This document shows positions 43,876 through 52,610 of a stretch of DNA of 62,253 nucleotides, one piece after another. The stretch is from Lachnospiraceae bacterium AM93-12TA (GTDB lineage Bacteria; Bacillota; Clostridia; Lachnospirales; Lachnospiraceae). The notes beneath the pieces were generated by a model, which worked only from the letters and a program-made list of their open reading frames with translations, did not search any database and was not told where the DNA came from. Both the position numbers and the translations under genes were made by a program. The stretch spans positions 1 through 62,253 of the forward strand of contig JAQERH010000017.1 of the NCBI GenBank assembly GCA_027698105.1, in the 5' to 3' direction. Numbering within the stretch: position 1 is the stretch's first letter; each line of letters opens with the position of its first letter.

Positions 43876-44367
43876 ATGACAATACGCCCGGCTGTCCGGG
43901 AGGATGTGAGGGAAATGATGGAAATTTTTAACTATGAGGTGAGAAATTCCACTGCATCCTTTGCCATTACAGAGCAGTCCTATGAGGAACGACTGGCCTG
44001 GTTTCAGTCCCACGGAGGTGAATATCATCCTTTGCTCACAGCAGAGCAGAACGGACGCGTGGCAGGCTATGCCTGCCTGTCCCCATACCGTCCCTATGAG
44101 GCCTACAAAGGAACAGCGGAACTTTCTGTCTATGTTTCGCCGGATTTCAGAAGGCAGGGGATTGGGGAAGCGCTGATGCAGGAACTGCTGGGGAGAGCCC
44201 GCCGTTTCGGGAAGCTTCATTCCATCATTTCTGTGATTACAGCTAATAATGAGTCCAGCATCCGTCTCCACGAAAAACTGGGATTTTCCTATTGCGGAAC
44301 CATGCATCAGGTAGGAGAGAAGTTTGGACAGCTGCTTGACATAGTCAACTATGAGCTTTTGATTTAA
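43876..44367 (+). CDS. GNAT acetyltransferase, phosphinothricin/methionine-sulfoximine type
   Basis: A 163-aa GNAT close to PAT/MnaT enzymes, which acetylate phosphinothricin, methionine sulfoximine or similar amino acids. Family blocks: IRPAVREDVREMMEIFNYEV, STASFAITEQSYEERLAWF, the acetyl-CoA loop SPDFRRQGIGEALM and NNESSIRLHEKLGFSYCGTM. ATG 43876 lies 8 nt after AGGAG; ATG 43870 is possible. A strong terminator follows. Confidence 0.87.
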   Translation: MTIRPAVREDVREMMEIFNYEVRNSTASFAITEQSYEERLAWFQSHGGEYHPLLTAEQNGRVAGYACLSPYRPYEAYKGTAELSVYVSPDFRRQGIGEALMQELLGRARRFGKLHSIISVITANNESSIRLHEKLGFSYCGTMHQVGEKFGQLLDIVNYELLI

Positions 44368-44370
44368 TTT

Positions 44371-44421
44371 AGAAAGAGAAGAATCTTTGCCAGACCGGCA
44401 GGATTCTTCTCTTTCTCTTTT
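44371..44421 (+). terminator. Intrinsic terminator after the GNAT gene
   Basis: AGAAAGAGAAGAATC (44371-44385) pairs perfectly over 15 bp with GATTCTTCTCTTTCT (44402-44416), followed by a T-rich tract. Confidence 0.9.
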
Positions 44422-44602
44422 ATGAAAAACTGCATTCTATGAAATAAAAACTGCTTTTGCAAGAATTCTTTCCTGTAGGAAAAATGTAAGGAATTTGATC
44501 CTTGCAGCCGCTGTGTCCCGTGTGATACATTAAGAACAGAAAAGAATCAGAAAAGAGCAGGTGGGAAGAGGCCAGAGATACTGGAGCAGGAGGTTTGGGA
44601 AA

Positions 44603-45496
44603 ATGAAATTCAGAACGGGGATGATCCTTGCAGCTGTAGCTGTGATGTGTACCGGCTGCCAGGCAGAAAGGACAGGCGGGAATAACACGGCTGCAGAGAC
44701 AGAGATAAAAAAAGAGGCGGAAGAGACGCAGGAACAGGAGGATGTGCATTCTGTCAGCATTATTGGAGGAGAGGACGGCCCAACCTCGATTTTCGTAGCC
44801 GGAAAGGTAACAGGGATGGAGGAAATTTCTGATTATCCGTCGTTTGGGAAACAGGCAGAAGAGCTTCTGATTGATCCGGACGGAACTGGCCGTGTCTATC
44901 TGGATACTGTACAGAGCGATGGCGTGCTGATAGAAGAGGAGGGGAACTGGACTCCAAGGACAGATGACAGAGGGGTGGCAGTAATCCATGGCCTTTGGGG
45001 AACCGCGCTGCTGCGCCGCCAGGAAGAGGAACATTTGTGGTCTGTTGAGGCAGCGGCAGATATGAAGAAGCTGAACCAGTCCTATATGGAGGAGGAGCAT
45101 TCTACAGAGATCTTTCCAAGCAACGGAATGGTGTTTATCTACCAGCTGGAAAATGGGAACATAGCGGAAGAATATCAGATTATGATGGAAACAGGACAGC
45201 TGTTTGGCCAGAAGACAGAGGCAGAGGACGCTGGAGAAGAAATCGCCATGTTTGAGATGCTTCGGGAAGTAAAAAAACAGGAAGACAGGAGAAAGCCCGA
45301 TGAAACAACAGAGCCGGAGGTTCTGCTTGAAAATCTGAAGCAGGAAAATATAACGAAAATCTGGGATCAGACAGTGGCGGCAGACGGTGTGGAGGTATTC
45401 CTGTGCAGCTGCGGAGACAGGCTGACCGATCTGCGTCTGGTCTGGAAAGACCCTGAAACAGGGGAGCTGCAGGCAGAGCGGATTGAGTGGAAATAA
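44603..45496 (+). CDS. Lipoprotein with a Na+-decarboxylase-beta-like GGxDGPT motif
   Basis: A 297-aa secreted protein of unknown function. The signal peptide ends in a lipobox at Cys19 (MCTGC). Residues 51-67 read VSIIGGEDGPTSIFVAG, very like the GGADGPT(A/S)IF loop of the beta subunits of Na+-translocating decarboxylases, but the rest is soluble, acidic and has no membrane helices. ATG 44603 follows CAGGAGG by 9 nt. The gene stands alone between a terminator and YccF. Confidence 0.75.
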   Translation: MKFRTGMILAAVAVMCTGCQAERTGGNNTAAETEIKKEAEETQEQEDVHSVSIIGGEDGPTSIFVAGKVTGMEEISDYPSFGKQAEELLIDPDGTGRVYLDTVQSDGVLIEEEGNWTPRTDDRGVAVIHGLWGTALLRRQEEEHLWSVEAAADMKKLNQSYMEEEHSTEIFPSNGMVFIYQLENGNIAEEYQIMMETGQLFGQKTEAEDAGEEIAMFEMLREVKKQEDRRKPDETTEPEVLLENLKQENITKIWDQTVAADGVEVFLCSCGDRLTDLRLVWKDPETGELQAERIEWK

Positions 45497-45544
45497 AAGG
45501 CATAAGGATTTAGGAATCGTTCAGAAGAAAGAAGGAAGAAACGG

Positions 45545-45919
45545 ATGGGATGTCTTGGGAATATTTTATGGTTCATTTTTGGCGGCTGCCTCAGCGGTCT
45601 CAGCTGGTGTCTGACAGGATGTCTGTGGTGCATCACAATCGTAGGCATTCCGGTAGGCATTCAGTGCTTTAAGCTGGCCTCTCTGAGCTTTTTCCCTTTT
45701 GGGAAGGAAGTCAGATACGGCGGAGGTGCCGTTTCATTTTTAGTAAATTTAATCTGGCTCGTGCTGTCAGGTCTTCCGCTGGCTCTGGAACATGCTGCGA
45801 TAGGGTTTCTGCTCTGTGTAACAGTCATCGGCATTCCCTTTGGCCTTCAGCAGTTTAAGCTGGCTAAGCTGGCCTTAATGCCCTTTGGAGCTGAGTGCGT
45901 CAGAACCCAGGCAGTATAG
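45545..45919 (+). CDS. YccF domain membrane protein
   Basis: A 124-aa inner-membrane protein made of two copies of the YccF domain: GCLWCITIVGIPVGIQCFKLASLSFFPFGKEV and GFLLCVTVIGIPFGLQQFKLAKLALMPFGAE. Function unknown. ATG follows AGAAGGAAGAAACGG. Confidence 0.88.
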   Translation: MGCLGNILWFIFGGCLSGLSWCLTGCLWCITIVGIPVGIQCFKLASLSFFPFGKEVRYGGGAVSFLVNLIWLVLSGLPLALEHAAIGFLLCVTVIGIPFGLQQFKLAKLALMPFGAECVRTQAV

Positions 45920-45940
45920 CCGTCGAAAAAGTATGTCCAG

Positions 45941-46040
45941 GGAAAATTTTCTTGTTCCACCAAAAGTCACCGAAAAAGGATGCACAAGGAAAAAATTTTC
46001 TTGTTCCATTTAAAGTCACCAAAAATTTTTCCTTGTGCAT
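45941..46040. repeat. Direct and inverted repeats upstream of rpmG
   Basis: A 30-nt unit (AAATTTTCTTGTTCCA... AAAGTCACC) occurs twice, near 45944-45970 and 45992-46020. The second copy is enclosed by a 15-bp inverted repeat, ATGCACAAGGAAAAA (45980-45994) with its complement at 46026-46040. No U-tract follows, so it is not an ordinary terminator. It lies between YccF and the rpmG promoter. Confidence 0.65.
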
Positions 46041-46089
46041 AAGGGGAGGAGGCGGAACTTTTTTCTGAATGGAATCTCAAAACAAAATA

Positions 46090-46118
46090 TTGACGAATTC
46101 AGGGTTTTATGGTATAGT
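46090..46118 (+). promoter_or_regulatory. Promoter of the rpmG-secE-nusG operon
   Basis: TTGACG (46090-46095), 17 nt, TATAGT (46113-46118). The start would be near 46125, about 87 nt before the rpmG start codon. Confidence 0.75.
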
Positions 46119-46211
46119 AGACGGGCGAATGGAAGAGCTAGGTCTTTTTTTTATGCTCAAAAGCATGAGGAGAAGCCTGAAAAAATTTGAATTTAAGTGG
46201 AGGTGGAAGTC

Positions 46212-46361
46212 GTGCGCACAAGAATCACACTGGCATGTACAGAATGCAAACAGCGTAACTACAACATGACCAAGGATAAGAAGACTCATCCGGACAGAAT
46301 GGAGACTAAGAAGTACTGCAGATTCTGTAAGAGACATACTATGCACAAGGAGACAAAATAA
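46212..46361 (+). CDS. rpmG: 50S ribosomal protein L33
   Basis: A 49-aa L33 starting at GTG 46212, 8 nt after GGAGG. Sequence: [16 protein letters not shown], then [20 protein letters not shown]. Both CxxC pairs are present, so it is the zinc-binding (C+) form. It leads the usual rpmG-secE-nusG order. Confidence 0.95.
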   Translation: MRTRITLACTECKQRNYNMTKDKKTHPDRMETKKYCRFCKRHTMHKETK

Positions 46362-46417
46362 TCTCCGTGCCAGTATAAAGGATCAGGCGTTCGCTTGAAC
46401 ATTTTGGAGGACAAAGA

Positions 46418-46621
46418 ATGGGTGAAACAGGGAATACCGCAAAGGCTCCCAAGAAGAGCTTTTGGAAAGGCCTTCAGGCTGAGTACAAAAAGATAATCTG
46501 GCCTGACAAAGCAACCCTTCAGAAGCAGACGGTGGCCGTTATCTCGGGAGCTGTCGCTTTAGGTCTGATCATTGCAGCCTTAGACACAGCGATTGTGTTC
46601 CTGCTGCACTATATCATCTAA
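46418..46621 (+). CDS. secE: Preprotein translocase subunit SecE
   Basis: A 67-aa SecE with the cytoplasmic amphipathic part FWKGLQAEYKKIIWPDKATLQKQT and one membrane helix at the C-terminus. Position between rpmG and nusG is diagnostic. ATG follows TTGGAGGACAAAGA. Confidence 0.95.
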   Translation: MGETGNTAKAPKKSFWKGLQAEYKKIIWPDKATLQKQTVAVISGAVALGLIIAALDTAIVFLLHYII

Positions 46622-46646
46622 CACACATAAGGGATAGGGTGAGATT

Positions 46647-47162
46647 ATGTCAGAAGCGAATTGGTATGTAGTTCACACTTACTCAGGCTATGAAAACAAA
46701 GTAAAGGTCGACATTGAGAAGACCATTGAGAACAGAGGCCTTCAGGATCAGATTCTGGAAGTATCCGTTCCCATGCAGGATGTAGTCGAGATTAAGAATG
46801 GAGCCCAGAAGCAGGTTGCCAAAAAGATGTTCCCCGGATATGTGCTTATTAACATGGTTATGAACGATGACACATGGTATGTAGTGCGTAATACCCGCGG
46901 TGTAACAGGTTTTGTTGGCCCGGGATCCAAGCCGGTTCCTTTAACAGAGGACGAGATGGCAAATCTCGGCTTCAAACCAGCCGGAGTAGTTGTCGATTAC
47001 GAGGTTGGAGATGCGGTTGTCGTTATCTCCGGTGCCTGGAAGGATACCGTTGGTGTTATCAAGTCCATCAACGATAACAAGCAGACACTTGAAATTACCG
47101 TGGAGATGTTCGGCCGTGAGACACCGGTTGAACTGGACTTCACAGAAGTTAAGAAGATGTAA
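46647..47162 (+). CDS. nusG: Transcription antitermination factor NusG
   Basis: A 171-aa NusG. The NGN domain starts [27 protein letters not shown]; the KOW domain has [24 protein letters not shown]. It connects RNA polymerase to Rho or ribosomes; rho itself lies 2.2 kb downstream. ATG follows ATAGGGTGAGATT. Confidence 0.96.
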   Translation: MSEANWYVVHTYSGYENKVKVDIEKTIENRGLQDQILEVSVPMQDVVEIKNGAQKQVAKKMFPGYVLINMVMNDDTWYVVRNTRGVTGFVGPGSKPVPLTEDEMANLGFKPAGVVVDYEVGDAVVVISGAWKDTVGVIKSINDNKQTLEITVEMFGRETPVELDFTEVKKM

Positions 47163-47236
47163 GATGCGGCCTGTGTTTTGCAGGCTCGTGGGAGGGTTCA
47201 TCCCGCCATTACCACAATATTAGGAGGTGCCTTATC

Positions 47237-47662
47237 ATGGCAAAGAAAGTAACAGGATATATTAAATTACAGATTCCTGCTGGTAAAGCAACACCAGCTC
47301 CGCCAGTTGGTCCGGCTCTTGGACAGCACGGTGTAAATATCGTACAGTTCACAAAAGAGTTCAACGCTAGAACAGCAGATCAGGGTGACCTGGTAATCCC
47401 GGTTGTTATTACTGTATATGCTGACAGAAGCTTCAGCTTTATTACAAAGACTCCGCCGGCTGCCGTTTTATTAAAGAAGGCATGCAAGCTGAAATCCGGC
47501 TCTGCAGTACCGAATAAGACAAAGGTAGCTACCATCTCCAAGGATGAGGTCAGAAAGATCGCTGAGCTCAAGATGCCAGACTTAAATGCAGCAAGCGTAG
47601 AAGCAGCTATGAGCATGATCGCCGGAACTGCAAGAAGTATGGGTATCACAGTAGAGGAGTAA
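47237..47662 (+). CDS. rplK: 50S ribosomal protein L11
   Basis: A 141-aa L11: [39 protein letters not shown] and the C-terminal rRNA-binding [15 protein letters not shown] follows TAGGAGGTGCC. Codon use is biased toward highly expressed genes compared with the rest of the window. Confidence 0.97.
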   Translation: MAKKVTGYIKLQIPAGKATPAPPVGPALGQHGVNIVQFTKEFNARTADQGDLVIPVVITVYADRSFSFITKTPPAAVLLKKACKLKSGSAVPNKTKVATISKDEVRKIAELKMPDLNAASVEAAMSMIAGTARSMGITVEE

Positions 47663-47748
47663 GAGATTCTTACCGTCTGCAAAACGAGATGTTGAATTAG
47701 AAACGTGGGAGGGCAATCCCCGACAATACCACTAGGAGGTTATTTATA

Positions 47749-48444
47749 ATGAAAAGAGGAAAAAGATACGTAGAGGCTGCTAAGTTAGTAGACCGTACAA
47801 ATCTTTACGATGCATCCGAAGCCATCTCTATCGTTAAGAAGGCAGCAGGTGCTAAATTTGACGAGACAATTGAAGCTCATATCAGAACCGGTTGTGACGG
47901 ACGTCACGCTGATCAGCAGATCCGCGGCGCTGTAGTTCTTCCTCACGGAACAGGTAAGACTGTCAGAATCCTTGTATTTGCTAAGGGACCGAAGGCTGAC
48001 GAGGCTCAGGCAGCAGGCGCTGATTTCGTAGGAGCAGAGGAGTTAATTCCGAAGATCCAGAACGAAGGATGGCTTGATTTCGACGTAGTTGTAGCTACAC
48101 CAGATATGATGGGCGTTGTAGGACGTTTAGGACGTGTACTTGGACCGAAGGGCTTAATGCCAAACCCGAAGGCTGGAACAGTTACTATGGACGTTACAAA
48201 GGCTATCAACGATATCAAGGCCGGTAAGATTGAGTACAGACTTGATAAAACAAACATTATCCACGTGCCAGTAGGAAAAGCTTCTTTCACAGAGGAGCAG
48301 TTAGCGGACAACTTCCAGACGCTTATCGACGCAGTTCTGAAGGCAAAACCAGCTACATTAAAGGGCGCTTACTTCAAGAGCGTAACACTGACATCCACTA
48401 TGGGACCAGGTGTGAAGTTAAACGTAGCAAAGCTGACAAACTAA
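47749..48444 (+). CDS. rplA: 50S ribosomal protein L1
   Basis: A 231-aa L1: [53 protein letters not shown] follows TAGGAGGTTATTTATA. In most bacteria rplJ and rplL follow; here a strong terminator lies 14 nt after the stop. Confidence 0.97.
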   Translation: MKRGKRYVEAAKLVDRTNLYDASEAISIVKKAAGAKFDETIEAHIRTGCDGRHADQQIRGAVVLPHGTGKTVRILVFAKGPKADEAQAAGADFVGAEELIPKIQNEGWLDFDVVVATPDMMGVVGRLGRVLGPKGLMPNPKAGTVTMDVTKAINDIKAGKIEYRLDKTNIIHVPVGKASFTEEQLADNFQTLIDAVLKAKPATLKGAYFKSVTLTSTMGPGVKLNVAKLTN

Positions 48445-48457
48445 TTGCGGCAGATAT

Positions 48458-48506
48458 AAAAAAAGGAGTCCTTTCCTGAGTTTTTCAGGAAAGGACTCCT
48501 TTTTTA
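48458..48506. terminator. Bidirectional intrinsic terminator between rplA and mgsA
   Basis: AAAAAAGGAGTCCTTTCCTGA pairs with TCAGGAAAGGACTCCTTTTTT around GTTTT. The U-tracts on both strands let it end rplA (+) and mgsA (-) transcripts. Confidence 0.93.
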
Positions 48507-48514
48507 TGACATTT

Positions 48515-48979
48515 TTATAAGCTTTTAGCTCTTTTGGCAATATTTTCCTGAAAGTTGATTACCCTATGCTCGTATTCTGAATTCATATAGCTGGAAGTAA
48601 TCAGGAAGTCAGCAGTTGCTTTATTGTTGGCGATGGGGATGTCATACACCTGGGCGATACGAAGCAGAGCCTTTACATCCGGGTCGTGAGGCTGTGCTGT
48701 CAGAGGATCGGAAAAGAAGACGATGAAGTCAACCCGTCCCTCTACTACCTTGGCGCCGATTTGCTGATCTCCGCCTAAGGGACCGCTGTTGTAGCCCTTC
48801 ACAGGCAGTCCTGTGGCCTCTGTAATCATACGGGCCGTGGTACCCGTTCCGCAGAGAAAATGATGTTTTAATATTTCTTTATGGGTATCGCACCAGTCAA
48901 TCAGCTCGTGTTTTTTCTGATCGTGGGCAATCAGAGCGATGTTTTTCTGCTTTCCAATAGTCATTGTCAGATAATCCAT
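48515..48979 (-). CDS. mgsA: Methylglyoxal synthase
   Basis: Converts dihydroxyacetone phosphate to methylglyoxal, a phosphate-starvation bypass of glycolysis. Family blocks: NIALIAHDQKKHEL, GTGTTARMITEATGLPV, SGPLGGDQQIGAKV, FFSDPLTAQPHDPDVKALLRIA. 154 aa from ATG 48979, which is 8 nt after AAAGGA; ATG 48988 sits on the ribosome site. Confidence 0.95.
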   Translation of the reverse strand: MDYLTMTIGKQKNIALIAHDQKKHELIDWCDTHKEILKHHFLCGTGTTARMITEATGLPVKGYNSGPLGGDQQIGAKVVEGRVDFIVFFSDPLTAQPHDPDVKALLRIAQVYDIPIANNKATADFLITSSYMNSEYEHRVINFQENIAKRAKSL

Positions 48980-48989
48980 AGTCACCATT

Positions 48990-49355
48990 CCTTTCGCTGA
49001 ATATTTTATGTGCTTCTTTTATCATATCATATCCTATCATATTTGCGTAAAGCAGGTGTGAAAAAAGTATAAAATCTTTGCAATTCCTGAAAGAATAGTA
49101 TATAATAATTTTGTGCAAGGCATAAAAGAATGCTCTGCCTGAGGAAGGCAGCAGCAGGCTTCTGTATGTTGAAGCTGGGACCCGTCTTAATTCTATACAA
49201 TCCCCAGAAAGCAAGTAATCGTATAAATTCAATGCAGCCTCTGTTTTTGGCGTATTCAGATCGCAGAGTACAGCCAGAGTGGCAGGAATTTAGCAAGAAA
49301 CCATAACAAATATGACAAACAGTAGCGTGAATAACAGAATAAGGAGAAGTGGTAT
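48990..49355. other. Divergent intergenic region, long leader of rho
   Basis: No gene seen. The rho promoter is at 49078-49106, leaving a leader of about 240 nt. ATCATAT-type direct repeats near 49020-49040 lie on the mgsA side. The leader has no evident terminator; long leaders of rho are sites of Rho autoregulation in other bacteria. Confidence 0.5.
49078..49106 (+). promoter_or_regulatory. Promoter of rho
   Basis: TTGCAA (49078-49083), 17 nt, TATAAT (49101-49106); start near 49113. Confidence 0.7.
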
Positions 49356-51068
49356 ATGAGAGAAAAACTTCAGACTCTGCCTCTTGTTCAGCTCAGAGAG
49401 CTTGCGAAGGCGCAGGGGATTAAAGGGGTGACGACTCTGAAAAAAGTAGAGTTAATTGAGCGTTTATGTGAAAAAACGGACGATAAAACGCCTTCTCAGA
49501 TATCTGAGAGGGCTGTGGAGAGTGAACCGCGCAGAGAGCGCCCGGCAGAGACTGCTCCAGAGAAGGCAGCAGAGCCGGAAGAGCGTCCGGCCAGGACTTA
49601 TCAGCAGAGAAGCTATGGAAGAAATGAATACAATTCCAATTACAGAGGAAACCAAAATTACAGAGGAAATAATTATAGAAATTCCTCCGGACGCAGCTAT
49701 CAGCAGAATAATTCCGGCTTTCACTCTGCAAGCCAGGATGGAAGCTTCCAGCAGACAGCAGAACGCGGGGACACAAGGAGTGAAGGAAGGATCCAGGAGA
49801 GTCGGTATCAGGACAACCGTAATCAGGATACCCGTTACCAGGATACCAGGAATCAGGAAAGTGGATACCAGGACGGCAGGAACCATGAGTACAGGGAAAA
49901 TACAGTAGAAGATGTAAAAGCAGATTTGCAGGAGTTAGACAGCGGGATTGAGGCAAAGGGAATTCTGGAAGTTATGTCGGACGGCTTCGGCTTTATCCGC
50001 TGTGAAAATTTTCTGCCTGGAGATAATGATGTGTATGTGGCCCCGTCTCAGATTCGTCGTTTTAATCTGAAAACAGGCGATATTGTACAGGGAAGCAGAA
50101 GAATCAAGACAGCCACAGAGAAATTTGCGGCGCTTTTATATATTGAGACAGTAAACGGATATCCTACCAGCGTAGTGGAGAGGCGTCCGAATTTTGAAAA
50201 TCTGACTCCGATTTTTCCGGATGAGAGACTTCATATGGAAATGCCAGGAATGAGAAATTCCACTGCTATGCGTGTTCTGGATCTTTTGTCTCCCATTGGA
50301 AAGGGACAGAGGGGTATGATCGTCTCCCCGCCAAAGGCAGGAAAAACGACGCTTTTAAAGCAGGTGGCCAAGGCAGTGACTGCCAACCATCCGGATATGC
50401 ATTTGATGATTCTTTTGATTGACGAGCGTCCGGAGGAGGTAACAGATATTAAGGAGGCTATTACGGGGCCGAATGTTGAAGTGATTTACTCTACCTTTGA
50501 CGAGCTGCCTGACCGTCATAAGAGAGTGTCCGAGATGGTGATTGAGCGGGCGAAGCGTCTGGTAGAGCATGGACGCGACGTTATGATTCTCTTAGACAGC
50601 ATTACCCGCCTGGCCAGAGCGTATAACCTGGTAGTACCTGCCAGCGGCCGTACGTTATCGGGAGGTCTGGATCCGGCAGCTCTCCATATGCCGAAGCGTT
50701 TCTTTGGAGCGGCCAGAAATATCAGAGAGGGAGGAAGCCTTACTATCCTGGCTACAGCCCTGATTGATACAGGAAGCCGCATGGATGACGTAATCTACGA
50801 GGAATTCAAGGGAACTGGAAATATGGAGATTGTTCTGGACAGAAAGCTGTCTGAAAAGAGGATTTTCCCGGCTATTGATATCTTGAAATCGGGAACAAGG
50901 CGGGATGATCTGCTGTTAAATCCATTGGAAACAGAGGCGGTAGATATTATCCACAAGGCTACGAATACGGCTAAGCCGGAGGAGTCAGTAGAGCGGATCC
51001 TGGATCTCTTTGCGAGAACGAAAAATAACCGGGAATTTGTGGATATGATTAAAAAAGTACGGATTTAG
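49356..51068 (+). CDS. rho: Transcription termination factor Rho with disordered insertion
   Basis: Hexameric RNA helicase that ends transcription. Domain order in 570 aa: Rho_N helix bundle ([26 protein letters not shown], residues 1-45); a disordered Arg/Asn/Gln/Tyr-rich insertion (about 50-185, with repeats of [10 protein letters not shown] type); the cold-shock-like RNA domain (about 195-265); the ATPase with Walker [14 protein letters not shown] and Walker [17 protein letters not shown]. coli Rho is 419 aa, so the insertion accounts for the extra length. ATG follows AAGGAGAAGTGGTAT. Confidence 0.95.
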   Translation: MREKLQTLPLVQLRELAKAQGIKGVTTLKKVELIERLCEKTDDKTPSQISERAVESEPRRERPAETAPEKAAEPEERPARTYQQRSYGRNEYNSNYRGNQNYRGNNYRNSSGRSYQQNNSGFHSASQDGSFQQTAERGDTRSEGRIQESRYQDNRNQDTRYQDTRNQESGYQDGRNHEYRENTVEDVKADLQELDSGIEAKGILEVMSDGFGFIRCENFLPGDNDVYVAPSQIRRFNLKTGDIVQGSRRIKTATEKFAALLYIETVNGYPTSVVERRPNFENLTPIFPDERLHMEMPGMRNSTAMRVLDLLSPIGKGQRGMIVSPPKAGKTTLLKQVAKAVTANHPDMHLMILLIDERPEEVTDIKEAITGPNVEVIYSTFDELPDRHKRVSEMVIERAKRLVEHGRDVMILLDSITRLARAYNLVVPASGRTLSGGLDPAALHMPKRFFGAARNIREGGSLTILATALIDTGSRMDDVIYEEFKGTGNMEIVLDRKLSEKRIFPAIDILKSGTRRDDLLLNPLETEAVDIIHKATNTAKPEESVERILDLFARTKNNREFVDMIKKVRI

Positions 51069-51171
51069 GGCTGGAATGGGCTGGTCTGAGCGAAATAAAT
51101 AGTTCCGGAACAGGCGGTGCTGTGCCGGCAGAAAGAATCATGTGTTTCTCCGGCAGAAATGAAAAAATCCC

Positions 51172-51200
51172 TTGCAATAAAAGGCTTTCTATGCTATACT
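51172..51200 (+). promoter_or_regulatory. Promoter of rpmE
   Basis: TTGCAA (51172-51177), 17 nt, TATACT (51195-51200), about 125 nt before rpmE. Confidence 0.65.
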
Positions 51201-51326
51201 GTGTAGGCTGTGTATGGTAGAATTACTGCACGGCAGACAGAGAATCGCACAGTGTGCGGCAGAAAAATTTGGTACATTAGTACGTGTGGTCGGAAACCAC
51301 AGAAGAAAAATTGAGAGGTGAAAATC

Positions 51327-51533
51327 ATGAAGGAAGGTATCCATCCAGCTTATTATCAGGCAAAGGTTGTCTGCAACTGCGGCAACGAGTTCGTAACAGG
51401 TTCTACAAAGAAGGACATCCACGTGGAGGTTTGCTCCAAGTGCCATTCTTTCTACACAGGACAGCAGAAGGCTGCAGCTGCTCGCGGACGTATTGACAAG
51501 TTCAACCGCAAGTACGGCATCAGCGCAAACTAA
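51327..51533 (+). CDS. rpmE: 50S ribosomal protein L31
   Basis: A 68-aa L31: [22 protein letters not shown] and [13 protein letters not shown]. The cysteines CNC and CSKC are those of the zinc-binding type. ATG 51327 lies 8 nt after GAGAGG. Position after rho is usual in Firmicutes. Confidence 0.96.
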   Translation: MKEGIHPAYYQAKVVCNCGNEFVTGSTKKDIHVEVCSKCHSFYTGQQKAAAARGRIDKFNRKYGISAN

Positions 51534-51550
51534 TAGCTTGGCTAAATAAG

Positions 51551-51588
51551 GGTTGGGTTTAATGGAGACATGAAACCCAGCCTTTTTG
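51551..51588 (+). terminator. Intrinsic terminator after rpmE
   Basis: GGTTGGGTTT pairs with AAACCCAGCC over 10 bp around a 12-nt loop, then TTTTTGG. It lies just before the ribosome site of the DUF1385 gene, so some read-through or a further promoter is likely. Confidence 0.8.
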
Positions 51589-51608
51589 GTTTTCATAAGG
51601 AGAATCGT

Positions 51609-52610
51609 ATGAAATATTCAGGAATCGGAGGACAGGCTGTCATTGAGGGAATCATGATGATGAACAGGAATGATTATGCAGTGGCAGTCAGGAAACCGGA
51701 CCAGGAAATAGAGGTAAAAAGGGATCGCTATGTGAGCATTACCCAGAAGGTGAGGCTGTTTTCCCTTCCCTTTATCAGAGGCGTGTTCCGCTTTGCAGAT
51801 TCCATGATCATAGGAATGAAGACGCTGACCTATTCCGCTAGCTTTTTTGAGGATGATGAGGATTCGGAACCAGGGCGAATCGAACAGTTTCTGAGCAGAA
51901 TTCTGGGAGAGAAGCTGGAAAGTGCCCTGATGGCTTTTGTGATGGTTCTGTCCTTTATTATGGCCATTGGAATTTTTATGCTGCTGCCTCTTTTCATTGC
52001 AGGGCTGTTTTCCAATGTGATTGAATCAGAGCGTTTGATGGCAGTGTTAGAAGGCGTAATACGAATTCTGATTTTCATTGCCTACATTAAAATTGTTTCC
52101 CGCATGGAGGATATTAAGCGGACCTTCATGTACCATGGGGCGGAGCACAAGTGCATTAACTGCGTGGAACACGGTCTTCCGCTGACTGTGGAGAACGTCA
52201 GAAACAGCTCGAAGGAGCACAAGCGGTGCGGAACCAGCTTCATTTTAATTGTAATGGTGATCAGCATCCTGTTCTTTATGGTAGTCCGGGTGGATAATGT
52301 CTGGATGAGATTTGCCAGCCGTATTGTGCTGGTTCCAGTGATTGCAGGCGTGTCCTATGAGATTCTGCAGCTGGCCGGGCGAAGCAATTCAAAATTTATG
52401 GATCTGGTGAGCCGTCCAGGCATGTGGATGCAGGGACTTACCACAAAAGAGCCGGATGACTCCATGATAGAGGTGGCTATTGCCGCTACAGAGGCTGTGT
52501 TTGACTGGAAGGCATATCTGTGGGAGAATTTTCCGGATACAGATTTAAGTGCTTTTGAAGAGCAGGAGAACAGGCAGGAAGAAACAAAAGCTATCAGGAG
52601 GGAAGCATGA
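51609..52610 (+). CDS. DUF1385 membrane protein
   Basis: A 333-aa protein of the DUF1385 family, regularly found next to prmC-prfA in Firmicutes. Hallmarks are GIGGQAVIEGIMMMN at the N-terminus and TFMYHGAEHKCINCVEHG, a His/Glu/Cys motif suggesting a metal site. Four or five membrane helices lie at about residues 105-170 and 215-260. Function unknown. ATG 51609 follows AAGGAGAATCGT. The stop overlaps prmC by 4 nt. Confidence 0.88.
   Translation: MKYSGIGGQAVIEGIMMMNRNDYAVAVRKPDQEIEVKRDRYVSITQKVRLFSLPFIRGVFRFADSMIIGMKTLTYSASFFEDDEDSEPGRIEQFLSRILGEKLESALMAFVMVLSFIMAIGIFMLLPLFIAGLFSNVIESERLMAVLEGVIRILIFIAYIKIVSRMEDIKRTFMYHGAEHKCINCVEHGLPLTVENVRNSSKEHKRCGTSFILIVMVISILFFMVVRVDNVWMRFASRIVLVPVIAGVSYEILQLAGRSNSKFMDLVSRPGMWMQGLTTKEPDDSMIEVAIAATEAVFDWKAYLWENFPDTDLSAFEEQENRQEETKAIRREA

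Noticed and set aside
46069..46269. 66-residue frame starting at ATG 46069 before rpmG
   Set aside because: It spans the rpmG promoter and overlaps L33 in another frame; L33 is the real gene.
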